A DNA stretch of 64,000 bases, taken from assembly GCA_026390815.1 (NCBI GenBank), contig JAPLFH010000034.1, positions 1 through 64,000 of the forward strand, read 5' to 3'. This document shows positions 18,391 through 27,878 of the stretch, piece after piece (positions within the stretch are counted from its first letter, which is position 1; each line of letters opens with the position of its first letter). The translations under genes were made by a program, and so were the position numbers. The notes under the pieces are model-generated. The model ran no database searches, had not been told where the DNA came from, and worked only from the letters and a program-made list of their open reading frames with translations. Source of the DNA: Ignavibacteriales bacterium (GTDB taxonomy: Bacteria > Bacteroidota > Ignavibacteria > Ignavibacteriales > SURF-24).

Positions 18391-18774
18391 TTAACTTGAA
18401 GCAGGCGGCTCCCAAAGTTCAATCTTGTTTCCATCAGGATCAAGAATCCAACCGAATTTTCCAAACTCCGATTCCTCTGTTTTCTCCATCACCTGCACTC
18501 CTTCCTTGCGAAGTTCTTCCAATAGCTCTGATAAATTATCTACACGGTAGTTTATCATAAATTGTTTTTCACTTGGCTGAAAATATTTTGTGTTGTCCGG
18601 AAATGGACTCCATATTGTGGAACCTTTAATTTCCGGTTTGTCTAATTCTCTCCATTCGAAACTGTATCCCCAACTTTCGGATTGAATGCCGAGGTGTTCA
18701 TTATACCAATCTCTTGTTTTTTGCGGATCTTTGCTTTTAAAAAATATACCGCCTATTCCAGTTACTCGAGTCAT
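18391..18774 (-). CDS. VOC/glyoxalase-superfamily protein
   Basis: 127 residues, one beta-alpha-beta module pair of the vicinal oxygen chelate fold: GIGGIFFKSKDPQKTRDWYNEHLG at the start (split across two strands) and FGWILDPDGNKIELWEPP at the end, where the last Glu is the usual metal ligand. Such single-module proteins dimerise. The substrate is not predictable. It lies 27 bp after the secreted protein gene. Confidence 0.88.
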   Translation of the reverse strand: MTRVTGIGGIFFKSKDPQKTRDWYNEHLGIQSESWGYSFEWRELDKPEIKGSTIWSPFPDNTKYFQPSEKQFMINYRVDNLSELLEELRKEGVQVMEKTEESEFGKFGWILDPDGNKIELWEPPASS

Positions 18775-18801
18775 AATAAATTTTCTCCAATTTCACTTTT
18801 A

Positions 18802-19365
18802 CTATTTTATTAATTTAATCTTATTTGCAGAAGCTTCAATGTATTTTGAAAAGGCTTCTGGTTTTCCTGGAGGAGCAATCTCAAATAAAATTTTTACGGT
18901 TTCATTTTTAACCTTAATGTACGATAAGCGAAAAGTTGGAGCAGATGGTTTTACTTCGCCAAGGAAAGTAATTGTATCTTTATCTCCCGAAAATGAAACC
19001 GTATAATTAATAACGTGCCCTTCATTATCAAAATAAATTGCTTTTGTTTCATCTGATTCCTGAAAAATGATCATCAAATCATCGTGTCTGAATGCAGGTC
19101 TATCTTCAGCAGCAGGATACTCAGCGAAATTTTTTCTGATCAACACTCTTCTTTGCAGATCATACGAAAATGAAAATTCTCCTCCTCCCTGTCCAGGACC
19201 TCCACCTCCTTCACCAACCCAATCACCCAATAGAAACATCCAGGAATCCCAGTTTGTATCTTTAGCTTGTTGTGCATACGTAAAATTTGCTGTTGATAAA
19301 AAATAAAATAGAATTAACCAGCATGGGGTTGTAACTTTCTTAAAAGCCGGGAATGAATTTATCAT
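18802..19365 (-). CDS. Secreted protein, DUF1579-like
   Basis: 187 residues from the ATG at 19365. The frame can be extended to 19428, but the added residues precede a normal leader. A signal peptide ends near TYAQ. The mature part starts with a WMFLLGDWVGEGGGG motif followed by a lipocalin-like run of beta strands, as in DUF1579 and related proteins of unknown function. It sits between the S9 peptidase and VOC genes on the same strand. Confidence 0.65.
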   Translation of the reverse strand: MINSFPAFKKVTTPCWLILFYFLSTANFTYAQQAKDTNWDSWMFLLGDWVGEGGGGPGQGGGEFSFSYDLQRRVLIRKNFAEYPAAEDRPAFRHDDLMIIFQESDETKAIYFDNEGHVINYTVSFSGDKDTITFLGEVKPSAPTFRLSYIKVKNETVKILFEIAPPGKPEAFSKYIEASANKIKLIK

Positions 19366-19448
19366 CTTGGTTGCCTTTACTAAAATATATTTGAAACAAC
19401 GGCAACCTAAATAAAATATTTCATTCAATCAAATTTTCACTCAAGCGT

Positions 19449-21479
19449 TCAATCATTTTTCTTTAAATATTTTCCCATCCATTCCAAATATCTATGCATT
19501 CTATCAACCTGGTAACTTGGTTTGGAAATATCGTGGAATTGCCCGGGGTAAATTATTAGCTCGGTATCTCTTCCCAAACTTTTTAGAGCCTGATACATTT
19601 GTTCAGAATTTAGCAATGGAACATTAAAATCCTTTTCACCACATAAAAAAAGAGTTGGAGTAACAATCTTATCAGCGTGAAAAAATGGATAAGAAACTCT
19701 CAACCAGGTATCGAAATTTTTCCATGGTGTTCCAAGTTCCATTTCATATTCGCGAATGTACATATCCGTACCATAACCGGAAAAAATATTAGAAATACTT
19801 GCCCCGCTGATAGCAGCTTTAAATCTTGTATCTTTAGCAATGGTGTAATTTGTAAGCATTCCACCATAGCTCCAGCCTGCAATTCCAAGTTTATCCGGAT
19901 CTGTAATTCCTTTTTCAATTGCATAATCAACCGCAGCTAAAATATCATCAACATCTTTGTTTCCCCAATCTGCAAAGATTGCTTTAGCAAAATCAGTTCC
20001 TCTTCCGGAACTTCCACGGGGATTAACACCGATTACAACATAACCGTTTGCAGCAAACAACTGCCACGAAATATTAAATTCATTGTCGAACTGCTGTGTT
20101 GGTCCGCCATGAATGTTGAGAATAGTCGGATACTTTTTCCCTACCTGATAATTCGGTGGTTTAACAATAAATCCATTTATGGTTGTTCCATCCTTGCTTT
20201 TAAAACTTATTTCTTGAGTTGAAGCTAATTGAAGCTGCGAAAGTAATTTTTGATTTTGAAAAGAAAGCTGTCGGTTGCTTTTTCCATCTAATGCAAAAAT
20301 TTCTGCTGGTTGTAATGTTGTACCACAGAGATACGCTATTTTTCCATCCTTCTGTAAATCGAAATTACTAATGGTGTGTCTGCCTGGAACAATAAGATCA
20401 AATTTATTATCGGTTAAAGATATTTTTGCAAGATCACAATTCCTGTCATCTTCCTGCAGGAAATAGATTGAGGAATTATCTGTCGACCAAATTGGATGGG
20501 AAAGATTCCGATCAAGATTAGGTAATAAAATTTTTGGGGAACCGCCCGCAGCCGGAATTATTGCAAGTGTTTGAACTGCATAATAGATCAATTCTTTTGG
20601 TCCACCTTGAATGTACGCTATGTATTTTCCATCGGGACTCCAGGCTAGACGGCTATCGAAATCAGGATCTGCATCCGCACCATCATAAGTTGTAAGCTGA
20701 CGGATTACCGCTCCGGCTTTTGCCTCAATTAAATAAATGTCAAAGTTATTGTTTCTATCAAAATCATCATTGCGTTTACTTACAAAAGCAATGGTTGATC
20801 CATCAGGAGACCAAGATGGTAGTTCTTCATTATATTTTCCGGGAGTTAGTAATGTTGCGTTACGATCAGCAAGATCAAAAAGATAAATATGTTTCCGTTT
20901 TTTCAGGAGATATCCTGTTTCATCTTCTTTGAAATAGTACCGGTTAATTTCAATTGGTTTCGGAGTTTTCTTTTCGTCTTTAATAATTCCATCGATAGAA
21001 TCCGGATCCTCTACAACAAATGCAATTCTTTTACTATCAGGCGCCCAGGTGTAATCAATAATGTTGCCTTTAAAATTGGTGATCATTTCTGCTTCACCAC
21101 CAACCCGATTCATTATCCAGAGTTGTTCAACTTCATCACTATCCGTTCTAAGTGAAAGAAAGGAAATATATTTATTGTCGGGGCTCCAATGCGGCAGATG
21201 TTCATTTTCTTTGCTGAAGGTTAACCTAATGGCTTCTCCTGTATCCCAATTTGACATCCAGATATCAGAGTTTGATTTGTCTTCCTTCATATTATCCGTT
21301 TTTACAGAATAAGCAACCCAATCTCCATCCGGAGAAACCTGCGGTTCAGAAACTCCACGGATTTCAGTCAGGTCTTCAACTGTCATTTTTCTTCTTTGAT
21401 CTGATTGTGCCGTTATTATTGTTATCAGAAATAGAAACAGAACAAACGAGTGCCGCTTAAGTCCTTTGAAATTATTCAT
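19449..21479 (-). CDS. S9 family prolyl oligopeptidase-like peptidase, exported
   Basis: Cleaves short peptides, probably in the periplasm. About 676 residues from the ATG at 21479 (a GTG at 21482 is directly before it; GGAAG upstream). Signal peptide 1-25; N-terminal beta-propeller of WD40-like/TolB repeats (SPDGDWVAYSV, SPDNKYISFLS, SPDGSTIAFVS and similar, to about 400); C-terminal alpha/beta hydrolase with Ser in GWSYGG (about residue 537), Asp in CGEKDFNVP (about 617) and His in GQFHDI (about 649). Resembles acylaminoacyl peptidases of S9C. Confidence 0.93.
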   Translation of the reverse strand: MNNFKGLKRHSFVLFLFLITIITAQSDQRRKMTVEDLTEIRGVSEPQVSPDGDWVAYSVKTDNMKEDKSNSDIWMSNWDTGEAIRLTFSKENEHLPHWSPDNKYISFLSLRTDSDEVEQLWIMNRVGGEAEMITNFKGNIIDYTWAPDSKRIAFVVEDPDSIDGIIKDEKKTPKPIEINRYYFKEDETGYLLKKRKHIYLFDLADRNATLLTPGKYNEELPSWSPDGSTIAFVSKRNDDFDRNNNFDIYLIEAKAGAVIRQLTTYDGADADPDFDSRLAWSPDGKYIAYIQGGPKELIYYAVQTLAIIPAAGGSPKILLPNLDRNLSHPIWSTDNSSIYFLQEDDRNCDLAKISLTDNKFDLIVPGRHTISNFDLQKDGKIAYLCGTTLQPAEIFALDGKSNRQLSFQNQKLLSQLQLASTQEISFKSKDGTTINGFIVKPPNYQVGKKYPTILNIHGGPTQQFDNEFNISWQLFAANGYVVIGVNPRGSSGRGTDFAKAIFADWGNKDVDDILAAVDYAIEKGITDPDKLGIAGWSYGGMLTNYTIAKDTRFKAAISGASISNIFSGYGTDMYIREYEMELGTPWKNFDTWLRVSYPFFHADKIVTPTLFLCGEKDFNVPLLNSEQMYQALKSLGRDTELIIYPGQFHDISKPSYQVDRMHRYLEWMGKYLKKND

Positions 21480-21601
21480 CACTTCCTTTCGAATTCGTTT
21501 ATTTTACAAAAAAACTTACAGAAAATTAATGATGCGGGCAATGATTTGGAGTAAATTATGATGATTAAAAACAGAAAGCGTAGTGATTGAAGTTAGATAA
21601 T

Positions 21602-23428
21602 TCAATTTGAAATTAAAATATATTTTTTTAAAATATTATCTTTGCCATAAACATCATCTCTAAAATTTACAATTCCTTCTTCGTTAACCCAGGCGGTAAA
21701 ATAATCAATAAAAAGTGGAATATTTTTATCGAGTTTTACTTGGGTAGTTTTTCCAAAACTGGCATATTTTCTAAGTTCATTTCGTTTTTGTTTGTACTCT
21801 ATAATTTTTGTTTTATCCGCAATAGTTGAACCAATCTCAATTTTGATATAATCAATATTCCAATCTGAATTATCTTTCAAAATATAATCAGCTAACAACA
21901 ACGGTTTTTCAACTCTTACACATCCATGGCTAACTGCTCTGTTTGTATATGAAAAAGGAGCTCTTGTTGGTGTATCATGCAGGTAAATATTAAATTTATT
22001 TGTGAATATAAATTTGATTTTACCTAAAGCATTTCCAGCACCTGGATCTTGTACAAAAACAAACGGAACGTTATTCGGAGAATATTTACTTAAGTCCAAC
22101 TCATTTAAACTTACCTGCTTACCTTTCAAAAAGACTTTAAAGTTTTGCTTCTGCAAATAATTTGAATCAGAAATTGATTTTCTATAAAGCTCATCTCTTA
22201 TTATGCTTGGCGGAACTGTCCAGGTTGGATTAAGTATTAAATGAGAGATTTGTCCATATAATAAAGGGGTTTCCCAATCGTTCGGTTTATTTCGCCAGTT
22301 TTTGGTTTTTTCATATAATTTAAGCCGGCTTTCATAATTAAGCGGTCTCTTTTTACCAGTGCATACTTTAATTCTAAATTTTTCCTGTTTGTTTTCAACA
22401 ACAGAAAGATTGAAATCAGGAATGTTTACTAAAACGTAACGAGTACTGTCAGAATAATTTGTCCACCTAAATCTTTCCAAATTTAATTTTATTTTCTCAA
22501 CATACTCCAATGGAGAAGTATTAAGTTTTTCTATGGTTAACTTGTTCAAAATTCCGTTATCAGGTAAACCATTTACGCTTTGAAATTTTGCAATAGCTTT
22601 AACAAAGATAGAATCGGCAACATTGAAATCTTTTAAAACGATTTTTGAAGTATCAAGTAATCCCAATAAATATAATCTTTCTGCAATTGATTTTAAGCGT
22701 GAAATTTTTTCATCGGGATTTAATTTATTGTCATTTACAGAAAGGATTCCCCAATCCAGGTTTTTCAATTTTTGAAATTTATTTAGGGCTAATTGTAATT
22801 TTTTATAACGCTCACTTTTAGGTTGAATTTCTGCTAAATATTTAAAAGTGTTTTTTTGATTAAGCGGGGCAAATAAATCTTTTTTAGATGAATCTGCTAT
22901 CGGCAAGAAATAACTTTCCGGGAATATTTTTGTGGGATCCACAATCCCATATCTCATATGATAAGCATACTTCAAAACAGCATCTGACAGTAGAAGTTCA
23001 AGATTTGCTAAATGTGCATACCTTTCTGAATTTGCAGAATAATTATTGTTTCTGATTTTTGAAAATTCATCTTTTATCAAATCATAATTGTACAAATTTG
23101 GATCTATTCCATGTTCTACTACTTTATTTAAAACTACCATTATAGAATCCAGAAATTGTTTGTCATCGAAACTTTTTATATAAAGCGGTTCAAAATTTCG
23201 GGTGGTATAAAAATATTTCAGAGTATCAAAGTATTCAAATTTTGAAGATGAAATTTGGAATGAAGAATCTTTAGAAATAAATCTATTCACTAAATATTGT
23301 TGATACTCAGAAGAAACAAATTTGAATTTGACATTAAGTCCAGTAGAACTACTTGTTAGTTTCTGCTTGCACCCCAAACCGAAGAATAATAAAACAAGTA
23401 TATAAATGAAATAATATTTTTTAATCAC
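21602..23428 (-). CDS. L,D-transpeptidase, YcbB/LdtD-like, lipoprotein
   Basis: Makes 3-3 crosslinks in peptidoglycan or related bonds. 608 residues from a GTG start; the leader FFGLGC suggests a lipid-anchored Cys. Order: N-terminal scaffold domain (about 50-260), a peptidoglycan-binding-like stretch (FQSVNGLPDNGILNKLTIEKLN, about 280-305), and the YkuD catalytic domain (about 330-510) with HDTPTRAPF and the active-site SHGCVR at 500-505 (Cys503). The ribosome binding site is weak. Immediately upstream is the truncated tRNA-Lys copy. Confidence 0.9.
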   Translation of the reverse strand: MIKKYYFIYILVLLFFGLGCKQKLTSSSTGLNVKFKFVSSEYQQYLVNRFISKDSSFQISSSKFEYFDTLKYFYTTRNFEPLYIKSFDDKQFLDSIMVVLNKVVEHGIDPNLYNYDLIKDEFSKIRNNNYSANSERYAHLANLELLLSDAVLKYAYHMRYGIVDPTKIFPESYFLPIADSSKKDLFAPLNQKNTFKYLAEIQPKSERYKKLQLALNKFQKLKNLDWGILSVNDNKLNPDEKISRLKSIAERLYLLGLLDTSKIVLKDFNVADSIFVKAIAKFQSVNGLPDNGILNKLTIEKLNTSPLEYVEKIKLNLERFRWTNYSDSTRYVLVNIPDFNLSVVENKQEKFRIKVCTGKKRPLNYESRLKLYEKTKNWRNKPNDWETPLLYGQISHLILNPTWTVPPSIIRDELYRKSISDSNYLQKQNFKVFLKGKQVSLNELDLSKYSPNNVPFVFVQDPGAGNALGKIKFIFTNKFNIYLHDTPTRAPFSYTNRAVSHGCVRVEKPLLLADYILKDNSDWNIDYIKIEIGSTIADKTKIIEYKQKRNELRKYASFGKTTQVKLDKNIPLFIDYFTAWVNEEGIVNFRDDVYGKDNILKKYILISN

Positions 23429-23550
23429 AAAGATTCATTTTTTAATTAAACAAAGTTGGAATTATTATACATATTCAAAGCCATTTCCAATTCAAATATA
23501 TAATTAACAAGTCTAAATTCTAAATGTTCATATCACAAATATTTAAAATA

Positions 23551-23579
23551 AAAAAGTGCGGAGGGTCTTCTTCTCGCAC
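23551..23579 (-). terminator. Terminator downstream of the truncated tRNA-Lys copy
   Basis: On the minus strand GTGCGAG and CTCCGCAC pair with one bulged base and are followed by TTTTTTATTTT. It sits where the terminator of the original tRNA-Lys would be, just outside the left repeat of the island. Confidence 0.65.
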
Positions 23580-23582
23580 TAA

Positions 23583-23629
23583 TGTGCACCCTGCGGGATT
23601 CGAACCCGCGACCTGCTGATCAAGAGTCA
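23583..23629 (-). repeat. Left attachment site: truncated tRNA-Lys 3' part
   Basis: 47 bp matching 38009-38055 at 46 positions, covering the tRNA from the anticodon arm to the 3' end. The single difference falls on tRNA position 37, where the fragment has G instead of the A normal for tRNA-Lys; that fits loss of selection on this copy. No 5' half is present. Confidence 0.85.
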
Positions 23630-23674
23630 TTGCGATTCTGCATTTTTTCCCAAAAACTAAGAGTTTGTTTGTAA

Positions 23675-23696
23675 CTCCATACATAGTCCATACAAA
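23675..23696. repeat. Two tandem 11-bp arm-type repeats (left)
   Basis: CTCCATACATA and GTCCATACAAA, head to tail, 45 bp inside the left direct repeat. They match the three copies at 37898-37930 (consensus STCSATACANA). Tandem one-turn repeats inside both ends are typical of integrase arm binding sites. Confidence 0.6.
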
Positions 23697-23719
23697 AAAG
23701 GAGTTCAAAAAAGTATTTA

Positions 23720-24604
23720 GTGAAAAATAACAAGTCATCATTTTTCCAAATCGTTTATGCTGTTAATGGTAAAAGAACAACTCATTCAACAAAAAAGAAT
23801 AACAAAAAAGAAGCCTGTAAATATCTTGAGGAATTCAAAATAACTTTAGAAAACCCCTTGAGTGCTGTTAATTCAACAACTCAAATAACTGATAATACAA
23901 ATAATCCAACCCTTTCAATATTTAAAGAGGAATATTTTGGATATGAAAAACCTATCAATTCAAAAAAATACATCTATTCAATTTCCTTGTCTTTTAATCT
24001 ATTTATTTTTTTTTGTGGAGATGTTCTGTTGGATAGTAATAATACCAGAACAGTTGATAAATTTATCAATTCAACTTTCACACGCACTTGGAGGGGTGCT
24101 CACCATTATTAACGTACACTTAAAGCAGCATTAAACAAAGCAGTTGAATGGGATTATATTTCAGTAGATCCATTTACTAAAGTAAAATTTCCAAAGCTTG
24201 TTAAAACATTTCCCGTTTTTATTACTGAAGATGAATTACTCATTATCCTGGCGAACACATCATACCAGCATCTGAAGAATATTTTTACTGTCGGCTTTTA
24301 TACCGGTTTACATCTTGGTGAATTAGTTAATATGCAGTGGAATTGGATAGACTTCTTTCAATCCGCTTGTGGCGGACAAATCACAGTAAAGTGCACAGAG
24401 GATTTTCTTACAAAAAGCAAAAAAGAAAGAATTGTTCCTATGAGTGAGAAAGTAAGATCAATCCTATTTAGGCGTTTCAATTCTGCTTCTCATTATCCTG
24501 ATGAAGTTGTTTTCTACAGTAGAAAAGGAAAGATGCTCTATCAAGAAGCAATTAGTAAGCAATTCAAAAAAATAGTTCGCAAATCAAATCTGAACGACTG
24601 TTGA
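23720..24604 (+). pseudogene. int: Tyrosine recombinase/integrase, inactivated
   Basis: One reading frame of about 294 codons, interrupted by TAA at 24110-24112; the frame before and after it is the same, so this is a nonsense change, not a frameshift. Before it is the N-terminal DNA-binding part (arm-binding KRTTHSTKKNNKKEA, then the SAM-like core-binding region). After it come RTLKAALNKAVEWDY, then the catalytic box I region GFYTGLHLGEL, where the usual Arg is His (CAT at 24311-24313). The protein ends at SNLNDC, just before the expected HxLRH box, so box II and the Tyr nucleophile are missing. A small palindrome at 24362-24376 adds extra residues. It starts beside the left attachment site, as an integrase should. 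Confidence 0.85.
24362..24376. repeat. Small palindrome inside the integrase pseudogene
   Basis: TCCGC-TTGTG-GCGGA. It encodes an SACGG-like insertion in a place where relatives have none, so it looks like a short mobile palindrome inserted in frame. Confidence 0.4.
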
Positions 24605-24637
24605 GGTTCTGACTAACTAAAAGATTTCGATAATGGA

Positions 24638-25450
24638 TTATGGGATTATAATTAATCTGGAGCGTACAGCATATGCACTGAAATATCCCAATGCTCCCCC
24701 GGTAAAATTAGAGAGCGGGTTTGCAGGAGATGGTGCCTGCGGACCTGGATCTCCACTTGCCTGTCGTATTGTTCTGAAATAATCGAAAACATTTTTATCA
24801 ATACACTGAAGTAACACATATACAGAATCTCCTGAATTCAAGGTGTCTTCTTCTGCAACAAGACTACTTGTAACAGGACCTCCATCATGTAACCGGTCAT
24901 CAAAAAGGAATATAAAATTTTGCGGCACACCATTTTTTACTTCTACAAAGCGGTAATAGTTCTTTACATTACCAGAATCCCTGAAGTGAACATCAACAAA
25001 TTTCATCTTATTGGGTCCGAATGATTGTGTTTCTATATTCAAAGAATCAACATCAACAGGTGGAGGCATTGTTGAAACAGCGGTGTATTTATAACCGCCG
25101 GTAGTTATTGAAATCGAATAGGTTCTGCCGGGGACTCCCTGAATTACTGATGTTTTATATAATCCGGGAGAAGTCTCTATAAGTGAATCTGAATTCCCGG
25201 AATCGTCGTTAATTACAATTTTAGCCTCGCTTACAGCAGGAAAAAAATTAGTCTGATCGAAATTGACAGTCCGGGATAATTTCACATAATACGGTCCGGG
25301 CTGATCAGAGATAGATGCTTCAATAACCAATTGGGGAGCGGTTGAATTTAAATCTACACTAATTATCTTCTCGCAAGAAATGCTGAAAAGACTAATCATC
25401 AAAAAAATGATTGTTTTTATTATGCCGTGGAATAATGATCTGTTTTTCAT
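24638..25450 (-). CDS. DUF4249 family lipoprotein
   Basis: 270 residues from the ATG at 25450, only a few bases after the receptor's stop codon; the frame can be extended to 25531 but would overlap the receptor. The leader ends in SISCEK, a usable lipobox. The mature part begins with PQLVIEASISDQPGPYYVKLSRTVNF, the DUF4249 hallmark of an Ig-like fold, and continues as a beta-rich domain. It normally partners a TonB-dependent receptor at the outer membrane. The ligand is unknown. It ends 33 bp from the dead integrase, which points toward it. Confidence 0.85.
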   Translation of the reverse strand: MKNRSLFHGIIKTIIFLMISLFSISCEKIISVDLNSTAPQLVIEASISDQPGPYYVKLSRTVNFDQTNFFPAVSEAKIVINDDSGNSDSLIETSPGLYKTSVIQGVPGRTYSISITTGGYKYTAVSTMPPPVDVDSLNIETQSFGPNKMKFVDVHFRDSGNVKNYYRFVEVKNGVPQNFIFLFDDRLHDGGPVTSSLVAEEDTLNSGDSVYVLLQCIDKNVFDYFRTIRQASGDPGPQAPSPANPLSNFTGGALGYFSAYAVRSRLIIIP

Positions 25451-25451
25451 A

Positions 25452-27776
25452 TTAAAACCTAAAATTGTATGTAACTGAAGGAACAAACCGGAACAATGAA
25501 GTCTGAAGCGCCTGGGTTTTTGTGGGATCATTAGGATCCTGCCGGAAGGTTATAACATATGCATTCTCCCTTCCGTATGCATTGTACAAGGAAAAATTGA
25601 GACTCGATTTTTCAAACTGCCATGTTGCACCAAGATCGAGCCTGTGGTATGCTGGCATTCGGTATGCATTCCTCTCAGTATAGTAGTTAAGTATTTGTCC
25701 GCCGATTTCATATTTACCGCTTGGGAAAGTAACAGCGTTCCCGGTACTGTAAACCCATGTTGCAGAGAATGTCCATTTATCAGATAACTGGTAGATGCCA
25801 ACAACTGAAATATTATGTGTAATATCCTGCCGTGCGGGATAATAATTTTTATTATTTACACCCGGAAATTTAAGTTCAACCCTTGAGATAGTATACCCAA
25901 CCCATCCGCTAAATTGTCCGTATTTCTTTTTCAAAAAGACTTCTAGACCGTAAGCGCGGCCTTTTCCAAACAACAATTGCGACTCGACATTTTCATTGAA
26001 ATTTAACTGGGCGCCGTTTTTATAGTCTATCTGGTGCTGCAGGTTTTTATAATAAGTTTCGGCTGAGAACTCATAGTTGTTATCTTCAAAGTTCCGGAAG
26101 TAACCAAGAGAAACCTGATCTGAGATTTCCGGCTGAACATTATTACTGCTGGGGATCCACATATCGGTAGGATTACTGCTTGTGGAATTAGAGAGAAGAT
26201 GCAGATTCTGAGTGCTTCGTCCATAAGATAGCTTAACGGAACTTTCATCGTTCAGAATATAATTTAATGATATTCTTGGTTCAATATTAAAATATGTCTT
26301 TACGAATTTACCGGATGGATACCAAAGAGAGTCTATGCGGTCGCCAAGATCGTTGTAGGTATAAAAGTTTCCAGGACCAAGTACACTGAATACAGAAAAG
26401 CGGGCTCCGTATTCTAAATTTATTATAGGAGATGGTTTATATTCGTGAGAAAGGTAAAAGGAATTCTCAAGTGAATACTTGTTGTTAAGTACTAAAGAAT
26501 TTGTCTGAGAATTATTTGTAGCAGTAACAGTACCGGGGATAATTGAATGATAAACAGTATTCAAGCCAAATTTAATTCCATTCTCATCGTCAATAAAGTA
26601 GTGTAAATCTTCCTTGAAATTGTAATCCTGAATTTTGGAATATATTGTTATTGTATTTCCGACAAAGTTCAGATCAATATTGTAATCATAAGTACTGTAA
26701 ATAAGGGAAGTATTAGAGAACATTTTTTCACTGAATAGATGGTTCCATCTGAGAGTACCGGTAGAGTTTCCCCAATCTATTCCAACTAATTTTCCAATGC
26801 CAAGGACATCGCTTCCGAAATAACCGGAAAGGTAAAGTCTGTCATTCTCCCCGACCTGGTAATTCACTTTTGCGTTAAGATCATAGAAGTATAAGCGGGA
26901 TTGTTTGGCAAGTGTATCGGATGATAATTTCAGAAACAGATCGGCATAAGTTCTTCTGCCGGAAATTGAGAAAGAAGATTTTTCGTTTATTATAGGACCC
27001 TCAACAGACAAGCGCGAAGCAATCAAACCGATTCCGCCATTAACTCCGAATTGTTTATCATTCCCTTCTTTCATTTTAATATCGATAACAGAAGAGAGGC
27101 GGCCACCGTATTCGGCTGGCATTGTTCCTTTATATACGGTAACATCATTAATGGCATCAGAATTAAAAACAGAAAAAAAGCCCAATAGGTGAGAGGCGCT
27201 ATAAACAGTTGCTTCATCAAGCAGAATCAAATTCTGATCTGCTGCTCCACCACGTACGTAAATACCGCCGTTACCTTCCCCGGCAGATTTAATACCCGGA
27301 AGAAGCTGCATCGTTTTCATTATATCCTTTTCACCCAGCAGGACCGGGATATTTTGAATTTCTTTAACATTCAGCTTCTCGATACCCATTTGAGTTTTTG
27401 TAACATTGTCATTACTCTTTTCACCTGTAACAACAATTTCTTTTTGTTCAACGCTTTTTTCCGCCAGGTTAAAATTCTGCTTTATATTTTGAACAAGGTG
27501 GATTTGAAATGAGATTGCCTGGTAACCAGTAAAATGACAGGTTATGGAATATGTGCCTTTGGGGATTGTTAGGGAGTAATATCCATAACCATTTGTAACA
27601 GCACCGGTTTGTGGTAATTCACTAACGGTAATTGCCGCACCAATTAAAGTTTCCCCTGATTGAGAGTCCTTAACATATCCGCTTATAGTAAATTTGTCCG
27701 GATTATTATCAGGTGGTAATAAACCAGCGAAGGTATTTGTAACCAGGAACAGTAATAATAAGAAGTATTTGATCAT
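25452..27776 (-). CDS. TonB-dependent receptor with carboxypeptidase-like N-terminal domain
   Basis: Outer-membrane active transporter. 774 residues: signal peptide (1-17), carboxypeptidase-D-like beta sandwich (about 28-110, YVKDSQSGETLIGAAITV...), plug (about 130-240, with GGIYVRGGAADQNLILLDEATVY split by strands) and a 22-strand barrel ending in SVTYNFRF with terminal Phe. No canonical TonB box was identified. Its partner is the DUF4249 lipoprotein downstream. Substrate unknown; no polysaccharide or siderophore genes are near. Confidence 0.92.
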   Translation of the reverse strand: MIKYFLLLLFLVTNTFAGLLPPDNNPDKFTISGYVKDSQSGETLIGAAITVSELPQTGAVTNGYGYYSLTIPKGTYSITCHFTGYQAISFQIHLVQNIKQNFNLAEKSVEQKEIVVTGEKSNDNVTKTQMGIEKLNVKEIQNIPVLLGEKDIMKTMQLLPGIKSAGEGNGGIYVRGGAADQNLILLDEATVYSASHLLGFFSVFNSDAINDVTVYKGTMPAEYGGRLSSVIDIKMKEGNDKQFGVNGGIGLIASRLSVEGPIINEKSSFSISGRRTYADLFLKLSSDTLAKQSRLYFYDLNAKVNYQVGENDRLYLSGYFGSDVLGIGKLVGIDWGNSTGTLRWNHLFSEKMFSNTSLIYSTYDYNIDLNFVGNTITIYSKIQDYNFKEDLHYFIDDENGIKFGLNTVYHSIIPGTVTATNNSQTNSLVLNNKYSLENSFYLSHEYKPSPIINLEYGARFSVFSVLGPGNFYTYNDLGDRIDSLWYPSGKFVKTYFNIEPRISLNYILNDESSVKLSYGRSTQNLHLLSNSTSSNPTDMWIPSSNNVQPEISDQVSLGYFRNFEDNNYEFSAETYYKNLQHQIDYKNGAQLNFNENVESQLLFGKGRAYGLEVFLKKKYGQFSGWVGYTISRVELKFPGVNNKNYYPARQDITHNISVVGIYQLSDKWTFSATWVYSTGNAVTFPSGKYEIGGQILNYYTERNAYRMPAYHRLDLGATWQFEKSSLNFSLYNAYGRENAYVITFRQDPNDPTKTQALQTSLFRFVPSVTYNFRF

Positions 27777-27878
27777 ATCAGTAAATTTCTTTTTCGTTTT
27801 AGGTTTTTGAGAATCTTTTTGCTGTCTTTCTTATATAAGTTTTTATCAGAGATTTTTTTACATTATTAAATCCAGGTG

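Noticed and set aside
23520-23741. Minus-strand reading frame through the truncated tRNA copy
   Set aside because: Same tRNA-derived peptide (QQVAGSNPAGC); not a gene.
24113-24331. Frameshift in the integrase
   Set aside because: The frames on both sides of the TAA at 24110 are the same and the sequence between is open, so this is a nonsense codon and not a frameshift.
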